Below the pieces are notes generated by a model. That model was given only the letters and a program-made list of their open reading frames with translations. It made no database searches and was not told where the DNA came from. The translations under genes and the position numbers were made by a program. Shown here piece after piece: positions 46,244-64,000 of a DNA stretch of 64,000 nucleotides. The DNA lies in the NCBI RefSeq assembly GCF_958295425.1, contig NC_081146.1, positions 7,813,649 through 7,877,648 on the forward strand, read 5' to 3'. Each line of letters starts with the position of its first letter. The stretch's first letter is position 1. The DNA comes from Solea solea (taxonomy: Eukaryota > Chordata > Actinopteri > Pleuronectiformes > Soleidae).

Positions 46244-49092
46244 GCATGATACAGATAAGGATTTATTGGAAGCACAATTGTCTGTGAAGGACACTGGGAC
46301 ATAGCAGCAAATATTTCCTTTTAAGGAAGCTTGATTGGACTGTGGCACATGTGGACTACATATTATAGTTCATTCTCTTCCTTTCAGAGTATTAGACACA
46401 TATTCATTTGGCTTTTGGTTTCTGTGGATGTTTCATTTACATGTGGATGATGGTTGGTGGAATCAATCTATGACTGAAACTTAAAAAAAGACTTCTGTGA
46501 ATGAGGATCTTGAAGTAAAGCATGACTTTACGAGCTTTATTAAGTATTTGTATTATTCTCAGACATGCAACACAGTGTTGCTCAGCTGGAAAAAAACAGT
46601 CACTGCAGAGCTTTTTACATTCAAATGAGAACAATGTTTCATTAAAACTGATCGAATTTACTGTTCACTGGACTTGAATTAATTATCATCGGAGAGAGAT
46701 TTCTGACGACAGCTCAGATCAGTCATTTGTCACTTGTTTATTCTTCTCTGATGTGGGACTTTCAATTCGTTTTTCTTACGTTTTCATTCAAGAAGATGTT
46801 CAAAATGATCGTGACAGACCACATTACTGAGTTTATGTTTTCATAAAGTCTGAAAATGATAATTGTGTGAGTCTAATATTGTTACCGTAGAGATCTCCCT
46901 ATCACAAGCATTCTTCCACTTTTTCTTTATCAAACTAAACACTACACTGATAATATCTGGAATTAAGAGGCGGAACGGCTCCTTCTGTTCCCATGTTATG
47001 GAAGATCGTGATATAACACTAAGCCCCAGGTAAAGTAGACCGTATATCACAAAGCTTCATTCATAACCTGGAACATTACTGTCTTCATGTGCAGACACTG
47101 ACTCACTGCAGTGAACATTTTAATCTTACAAACACACACAGTCCCTCATCCTTTCATTTACCCAAACAGAGAAATGAAATCTATGTCCTGAGTGTAAAAA
47201 AAACCCAAAACACGTTAATGAAGTGTTGGACGAATGCTTTGTTGTGGCAGATTGAGCTGAAAGAATTGTCAAATAAACAGCCTTGTCTTTTTTTTTTTAC
47301 TCTCCAGCCATGCATCCGATTTTCAATTCTCCTTTTACTTTTTTTTGTAAAAAGAAGAGGAGAGAAAACACAGTAGGAGAGAAAAATGAGGCAGACAGAG
47401 GAGGATAATGAAGCACAGAAATAAAGAGGCCAAGAAGCAGAAAGAAAAATGGGAGGAAGAGCATGGTGATGGGATGGAGAGGAGTTAGAATGCAATACAG
47501 AAAGAACAAGGGTGGGTGCCTGGTTGAGGGAAATGTGCTGAGAAAGCCAAATAAAGACCAATAAAGTTTTTTTTAACTGATTGCTCATTAATAAGAAAGG
47601 GAGAGGGAGAAGGGAAGGAAGAGGAGTGAGTCCCTCCTCCTCTAGAGTGCTGCTGCTTTTAAACTTGTTGTTAGAGCTGTATTTAGAGAAATACATGTTT
47701 TCAGCAAACACTTCCATGTAAAATGAACGACTATGAAATGATGCAAACACTTTATGATAATTGAATTTGGCTAATTGGTGTCTTGGCAGGGCTTGACTCA
47801 AACCTTCAACCCGGAGGCCATTCATTTTGCTTAATGTGCTGGTAAGGCAGCTCACTATTCTGGAGAAATTCACAGTGCAGTTCAGTGTCATGCTGAGCTC
47901 CGTCTGTGTTACTGGTGGCTCTGCTGAGGGGTGCAATACAGCACAGGTAATAAATCTGAGATACTCCCCCTCCTCTTTGACCAGGACCTCAAACTTCCCC
48001 CCTGCCCAGAGTCAACAACTCACGCAGTGCTGTGTATTCAGAGCAGAAGCGAACCTGATCTTCCTCACAGTGCAGGAATCATTGCTGCAGAATACCTGTC
48101 TTTGGTATCAAGGGGTTACTGCAATGTGTGGCTGCAGTTGTCGCACAAATTTGCACACGCAGAGCAGCGTGAACACAAGTCCACTCATACATCAAGTGGT
48201 GAGGTAACGACCCTGCTGCAGACCTAATGCAGTGACCAGCACATTCTCCGGAGGCTCCCTGTCACACACCTAAACTGCTGCTTTTGCAGTGCTGTCACTT
48301 CTGTATTGTATTTGCTCGTGAAGAGAAGATCAGAGAGGATACAGAAGAACAGAGTAAGAAGGGTTTAACCCATTTAAGAACGGTCCAAAGCACAAATGAA
48401 TTTGTTTGCCCACTCGTTTCTGATGTGTAAGCTTTTCAGTGGTTAATAGAGAGAATGAATGGGATGATTCCAGACAAGTTCCACAGACAATCGCAACTCT
48501 GCTGCCTGCGTGCTTCTGCAGTGTAGGAGGAAAGTGCAGGTAGAAAACCACAAATAGATTCAGCGTGAACAGTGACAAACAGTGAGGCAGCACTGTTACT
48601 TTTAGCAACAGTTACATTTGTGAAATCTCAATTTCACCTATAATTAAGCATTTAAGCCATGTCGTCTTTGTTGTGGAGGCGGATTTCATTTTTTAATTTA
48701 CTTTTGCTTGGAGCGGGATGTCGTCTTCTGACATTAACATAATTACAATGAAGGTTTGGTCTCCCAGGAGAAGACATCTTAGCCACTCAAAATTCAAACA
48801 TTCCAAGATTATATCCCCCACCACAAGCAGTCGATACCTATTAATTACTGCGTGCAAGACAGTCGATGCAGGTCAATATAAAACAGACATTTCACTGCCT
48901 GCTGGGTAATTGTTTCCCAGATCTCATTAAAAGATGTTTGAAGCGGGGAGAGCAGATGAAGCGAGGAAAGCAAACACAAATGAGGATGAAGAACGAGTGT
49001 AAAATTGTGTTTATTTCACGATTGTTGCGCGTCTCCGGCTCCCAACACACAAAAATGACTCAAAACCCCCAAACCTTGCATCAATAAATCGG
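46244..49092. other. Convergent intergenic region between the nAChR gene and snx27
   Basis: No gene supported. A polypurine stretch (about 47350-47640, plus strand) produces long open frames on the minus strand, but these have no domain and are low-complexity. The rest is ordinary AT-rich sequence and probably includes receptor 3' UTR. Confidence 0.5.
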
Positions 49093-49098
49093 TTTATT
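49093..49098 (-). terminator. snx27: Candidate poly(A) signal of snx27
   Basis: AATAAA on the minus strand (TTTATT on the plus strand), about 2.2 kb past the snx27 stop. A second one lies at 49010-49015. Confidence 0.4.
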
Positions 49099-49319
49099 AA
49101 AAGAATATGTTACAATTTCTTACAGTAAGCGACATAACCAAACAATTGTACATTTCAGTGTTTTAAAAGAACCTGCAGCTTGTCAGTCAGTCTCCTCTTC
49201 TTTGTGTATCTTTAAAAGTCAAACCAGATCAGGCGGGAAAACTTAACAACAGATACGCAGTTAAAATCGGTATCTTACTGATATAAATAATGCAATGGTC
49301 TCATGAATTAATTCAGAAT

Positions 49320-49412
<93 letters not shown>

Positions 49413-51331
49413 AGATAGGTGAGAAAAAGAGAGCACACACTTGAGGACGGGCAGAACAGACAACACGAGGTACAGTATATCAGACCTGCTACAGACATGG
49501 TCGGGTGAACAGACAAGAAATGGGTTCGGCCTTTAAGGCCTCCAGTTAAATCTCCTTCACGCCCAAAAAGGTCTGCTATCGCTCATTAATCACAGCACCA
49601 TCATCGTGATAACAAGCACTTCTGATGTCCACACCACTCTTTACTTGCAGATTCTGTTAATACTCTCTTTTGTGATCATGTGACCCCGTCATGATAACAT
49701 TACACAGGTGTCTCATATTAGATCAAGTTAAACTATGACTTGATTTGTTTTGTGAATCTAAAGTTTGGTCTCACATGTCGTGTTATAGTGGGGACTCACA
49801 TCTTTGTTTGAGACTTTGCATAAATTAACCATGTTGTGACATCAAGTTCATTAACATCCTTACTGACTAACACTTTACACTAGGACACTAGGCCACATTG
49901 CCCAGCCCTGATACGCTTATCTCTTAAACACTGGTATCAAAGTTAACATGTAATATCAGCAAGATTTCAAACGTCAGCATGTGGAGTGTCAAATTTATGA
50001 CTCCTGTCTATATTGCATCGTCAGATAATAATCATATTAAACCTTATTACATTATAATTATTTCATTACTAACATTAAGGCCTTATCTAAGGTCAGGTTC
50101 ATTACAACTATAACCAGAATCTGGAGTGCATGAGCGGCGGTTCCAGAGTACGGGAACATAGGAGCTACAGAGACACATAGTGCTGTGCAAAAAGGACATT
50201 TGAATTACAGGCCTATTATAAATCCTGAGGGAGCGCTCAGGAACAAATGAACCACTGGCAGGGGGAGAGCGAGAAGGACCCCTGCTGTTTTGTTTCAGCA
50301 ACACACACCGTGGTGTACTGCACTGCCACCTGACTGCTCAAAACTCCACAGCCTTTAACATATTTGCATGGACAGATAACATAATCATTTGACATAAAAA
50401 CATTGAACATAAAAAGTTTGATGCATGGCTCCGCACACACCATCTCAATAATACAGTGCTTTATCATACTGTAGTCAGTCAAAAAGGACTGTAAACTAAA
50501 TAAGACCTGCCTTATTCCAGTATTATACCCATAATCTGCTTCTTAGGTTTCATTACCTACAAATACTGTTTGATAAAGTGCAATATTACTCCAAAGTTCA
50601 ACATGTTCCTGTTGACATCAATGTCCTACACGTACGCGTCTACTTTCTCTCCTCCCTCTCTGATTAAGACGTTGATTCGTTTCTTTTGTTAATGCTGACT
50701 TGGTGCTAAGAAGATTAAAATGAACATGGTATGATCCACTTCAGAGCCTCACTCTAGTTGGCCTTTGCTTTCTTGGGCTCTCTGCATGCATTACTGAAGA
50801 GGACACATGCTGAATGCCTCCCTGTGGTAAACCACCAGTATTGCTGATCATTGACGATCGGTAATAACCTGTGTGAGCACTAAAAGGTTTCAGTTTGCCT
50901 TGTTAGGCCACCACTCCTATTTACTCCAGCTTTCTTGTCCCGTTAGGACAATTCCAGCGGATACTCCAATATTGACCAAGTCACATTCCACTTCAAGTCC
51001 GTTTCAATGAGGAAAACGCTTGTACAGTTTAATTCTGTGATGTAGAGTCTCTAGGGGCCTCATTTCTTTCTGACAAGGCTCTGCTTTTTGCAAGATTATA
51101 AATGACTCGAGAGTTCCTGCTTCATGTTTGGTGTTTTTGATGCTTCAGTTTATGAGATTTGAAGATTCTTCATGGTTCAAGGTAAAGTTCCTCAGGTTGT
51201 TGTTGTTGTTGATGACAGAGTGAAAATGAAGACCTTATTGTAAATAGCCAAGTGTTGCTGCACAAAAAATTAAATTAAATTAGCTGAGTTGATGACAACA
51301 GTGCGTAATTAAGAGGTGACAATCTCCCTTC
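49099..51331 (-). other. snx27: Probable snx27 3' UTR
   Basis: Follows the snx27 stop codon on the minus strand and ends at tandem AATAAA signals. It contains a long (GA)n tract at 49320-49408 (CT on the transcript strand). No exon-like frames. Confidence 0.5.
49320..49408. repeat. (GA)n microsatellite
   Basis: A perfect GA run of about 88 bp. If the 3' UTR assignment is right, it is transcribed as (CU)n near the 3' end of snx27 mRNA. Confidence 0.95.
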
Positions 51332-60798
<9,467 letters not shown>

Positions 60799-63772
60799 CT
60801 GTTGGATAAAGAAAAAATGCAAATATTAAAGTGAAGAATCATTATTTTACACTGCAAGTAACATTCCCGTTATTACAATATTACTTAAAATATTCAGTTT
60901 TGAAAATGAATACTTGTTGCCTTGTTTTCTATAGCATACATTCCCAGAGGCTGTGTTGAGACCCACCGCATGGGACACAGCAAGAGACTCATGTTTGAGT
61001 CCAAATAAATTTGCAGAATTTCTGCAGTACACCAAAATAATAATCTCTGCATCAGAGCAACAACCAACATGGTAACCAAAGAGTCCACATGTGTTCCTGA
61101 TGTTCATCAGTGCTAATACATAATAAATCAAAGGTCTTCTGAGGGGGAATCTGTGAGACCAGGGTGATTTCGAGGATAAGGTCTGGCTATTTACTCATGT
61201 GCTAATTTGGTCTTAAAAAACAGTAGTAGTGGTCGTCTGTTGCAAAAATAAAACCCAAATGAGAGTCAAACTTAATCAAAAGACCACTATTTCACCATGG
61301 GGATGAATCTTATGCATGCAAAAGAAACATAATGTCAAATCCAGGTTATCCATTGTGTGTGGCAATCAAACAAACTGAATAACAAAGGAATCCTTGTATG
61401 CCTCTTTTGCTCTGGTAAAAAGCCATAGGTCCACCCAGGTGCATTCTGGTCCCTCACCAGTCATCTGATATACAGTAAATAACAAGTGATTCCCACACTA
61501 TGCCCAAACCAATCATGTTAAATAACAACAACTTATGAAAACTAAAATATGCTAAACAAAACTAGCAATCTAAATAACAAAAATGTAGCTGTAGAGAATA
61601 CTACGAAATACAATCATTCATTCATCGTCTCCCGCTTTATCCTCCACATGGGGGTACTACTAAATACTGATAGTCAAAAATGTAATTTTAGTAAAAACAA
61701 AAAAAATAATGCATTTAAATGACTGCAAAGCAATATTTAAACATCAATCAAATAAATAGCTCCTACATGCATTTTTTTTTTTCTCTTTTTCATATTTTTT
61801 CAGTTTTAAGTTAAGCTTACAATGCAAAACTATAGGTCAGATGTCCACTCATATTCATAATAAATTAAATTAAAACATACAAATTCAAGATAATGTGCAA
61901 TTGAAAAAGACCTGACACTAGTGAATAGACATAATAAATCAAGAGAAAAATAGACTAATTTTTCCATAGACTTTCATACAAAGGAAGTTATTTTTGCAAT
62001 CAGCAGAGTCGCCACCTGATGGCTATGTAGAGTTTTCTAATGACCAGTTTGGCCTTACCAAGCAAACTGGAAGACTAAGTCTACTTTTTATATGTGATTT
62101 ATGTGTATTACACATTACCCCCTCTTTATGCTTCCTGCAATAGTCAAAAATGCAACTTGACTGCCAACAGTATGTTGGATTGTGACAAATTTAAATGCAT
62201 GCTGCCAAAGGAGACATCGCTTGAAGAAACTGAACGGAATACTCAGAGCACTATTGGATGTAACTACGAGAGTTTTGTGTCACAGGGACATGAGATTTAA
62301 AAAAAAAAAAAAGTAGGACAAGTTATGTTTCAGATAAGAACTAGGGGACTGCCGGACAGCTGATGTGTTATGTCAGACATTATGTCATGGAATGGCTTAT
62401 GTTGGCAGGGTGACACAGAGCTAAAGCCCAGTGGACACAGCTCTGTAATACCTAATAACAAAACGCTGCACATGAATATTGAGCCAGTGGAGGAATTCTG
62501 AGCCAGGGCCTACACAGCAAAGCTAAAATTTGTATTGGTGAGGAGGAGGAGAGATGATGATGATGATGGTAATACAAATACAAATACACAGTGACTAATA
62601 GGGGAGACATGCAGCACAAATAAAACTATCTTGCAGGTGTAGGAGGAGAAAGCATATATCTTCTATAACAAAAAAAAACACAGAGTAAGCCTCTCACCTC
62701 TCTCTTTATGGTTACATTATTGACACTTGATATAGTGGACTTTGCACTTCTTGCAGTATCAGCGCTGCTGAGCATCATAAACAGCTTTAAAGAGACATTT
62801 CCCATCTTTTAAGGTAATTTGAGGTTATGATTAATTACTTCACTGCCTAGTTAACTGATTTCCATGGTGCATTTTAATAAAAGCACATTTACTTACATAA
62901 ATGCACAAAGGCACTCAATCAAATGGCTAAACCTGTCAAAATAATATATACTACACAACTTTAACAGAGAAGCGTGTAACATTATACATTATTAATTCAT
63001 CATGAGGCATTAGGCTGGAAAAGGTTGTCTACCACTCTAGATTTCTCTGCATCAAAGGAAGTAGGAGTTGTGTGTAAATGTGCAAAGAGGTATTGATTAC
63101 TTTGAGAATAGAGGAGGCTGTGTATACCACTGCAGTACATACACAAGCACTTCACTGTGAGTGTTTGTACTTAGTTACTGTGTACAAACTGTCCTTGTGT
63201 GTTGACAGGAAGGCAGAGAATCTCAAAGCACCAAAGTCATTGGCAGAAATACAACATAAAAAGAGATGATAATTGCAATTCTGCCCTACGTTTGATTTTT
63301 TATGTTCCAGCATCTGTGATAATTTTTTGGGATGTGCTTACTCTACACTCTCTTATCTAATTACACAGTAAATGACACCGTCCCAAATCAGCCATTGAAG
63401 GTACTAGTTACTACACTTTGGACAATACTGACCAAAATAGCACATACAGAAATCAAATTAAAGGGTTAGTTAGCCTTTGTATATGACACAACAATTCACA
63501 TACACTGTACATATCCACCTGCTCACACAAGCACACAAAAAATAATGGGGTCAACAAACTGCCAGGTTACTGCAGACCATATATTAACAAAGCAGTGTGC
63601 AACCAGCCAATGAAACTGAGAGAATTCTTCAGAGTGGGGCCAATCAGAATTGAATTGAAGACATCCCTCCCTTTTCTGCATCTCCTTATTCTACACACAG
63701 AAACACAGTGAAGCACCAGACCTGATCCTGGGCTGTAGGCTGTGTGATGCTCTCCATAGCAACATCACCAAA

Positions 63773-63812
<40 letters not shown>

Positions 63813-64000
63813 CCTTACAGGTTTTCTTGTAAGGATGCTGCATTGACCTCAATGTATATGGAAAGCCTAACCAAAGCCTCGTCCCAAACTATATAAACAG
63901 TTAATGCATACCACTAACATCTTATTGTTTACCAGAGTCTCAGAAATGAGCAACATGTGGCCAAATGTAAGGATAGTGATGACAATAATTAAACTGTTGA
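60799..64000 (-). other. snx27: snx27 intron 1 (continues past the right edge)
   Basis: No PDZ-encoding exon is visible, so exon 1 must lie beyond base 64000. The intron holds a short dispersed repeat at 61614-61655, a MITE/repeat block at about 61955-62060 ('ttatttttgcaatcagcaga' followed by 'gtcgccacctg', common in fish), a short (GAT)n near 62555 and (CA)n at 63775-63810. Confidence 0.7.
63775..63810. repeat. (CA)n microsatellite
   Basis: A simple CA run of about 17 units. Confidence 0.9.

Noticed and set aside
47181..47936. Minus-strand 251-codon open frame between the receptor gene and snx27
   Set aside because: It arises over a polypurine/polypyrimidine stretch, is Ser/Leu/Phe-rich without any domain, has no splice or promoter context, and lies between convergent 3' ends.

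Overview
The window is nuclear DNA from a ray-finned fish, probably a percomorph teleost. The evidence is intron-split vertebrate genes with GT-AG junctions, very dense (CA)n, (GA)n and (TA)n microsatellites, fish-type LINE 3' tails, Tc1/mariner and RTE elements, and several MITE-like repeats. No prokaryotic features, rRNA, tRNA or CRISPR arrays are seen.

Four protein-coding genes can be supported. (1) kcnn3 (SK3 calcium-activated K+ channel), minus strand: only the first coding exon (6799-7890) is inside, and the later exons lie off the left edge. Positions 1-6798 are its intron. (2) adar (ADAR1 double-stranded RNA adenosine deaminase), minus strand: the complete coding region in 15 exons from 34083 down to 25279, about 1369 aa. 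It has two Z-nucleic-acid-binding domains, three dsRBDs and the deaminase domain. A putative interferon-type promoter (ISRE plus TATA box) lies near 36.56-36.69 kb. (3) An alpha7-type nicotinic acetylcholine receptor subunit (chrna7/chrna11-like), plus strand: complete in 10 exons from 39518 to 46202, about 618 aa. (4) snx27 (PDZ-PX-FERM sorting nexin of the retromer/endosome recycling pathway), minus strand: exons 2 to last from 60798 down to 51332, with a 3' UTR reaching about 49.09 kb. Exon 1 (most of the PDZ domain) lies off the right edge.

Layout: kcnn3 intron (1-6798); kcnn3 exon 1 and upstream region (6799-9130); a repeat-rich intergenic stretch of about 14 kb (9.1-23.0 kb); probable adar 3' UTR and adar (23.0-34.2 kb); adar 5' introns and promoters (34.2-37.9 kb); a short AT-rich spacer with an inverted repeat; the nicotinic receptor gene (39.5-46.2 kb); a convergent intergenic gap (46.3-49.1 kb); and snx27 (49.1-64.0 kb). 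kcnn3 and adar are also close neighbours in mammals, so this is a conserved block. The genes are not an operon and share no single pathway, although three of them (SK3, alpha7-type receptor, SNX27) act in neuronal excitability or receptor trafficking.

Points of most interest are: an ADAR1 Z-beta domain that keeps the Asn/Tyr Z-DNA-contact pair; a long (GT)n tract directly at the 3' splice site of the ADAR catalytic PCGDG exon; a 21-codon in-frame candidate cassette exon in the SNX27 C-terminus, also preceded by a (GT)n tract; a GC-AG intron in snx27; an RTE retrotransposon nested in a Tc1/mariner element, both inside the last large intron of snx27; and an unusually long cytoplasmic loop in the alpha7-type receptor. 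I found nothing I would call a wholly new biological system.
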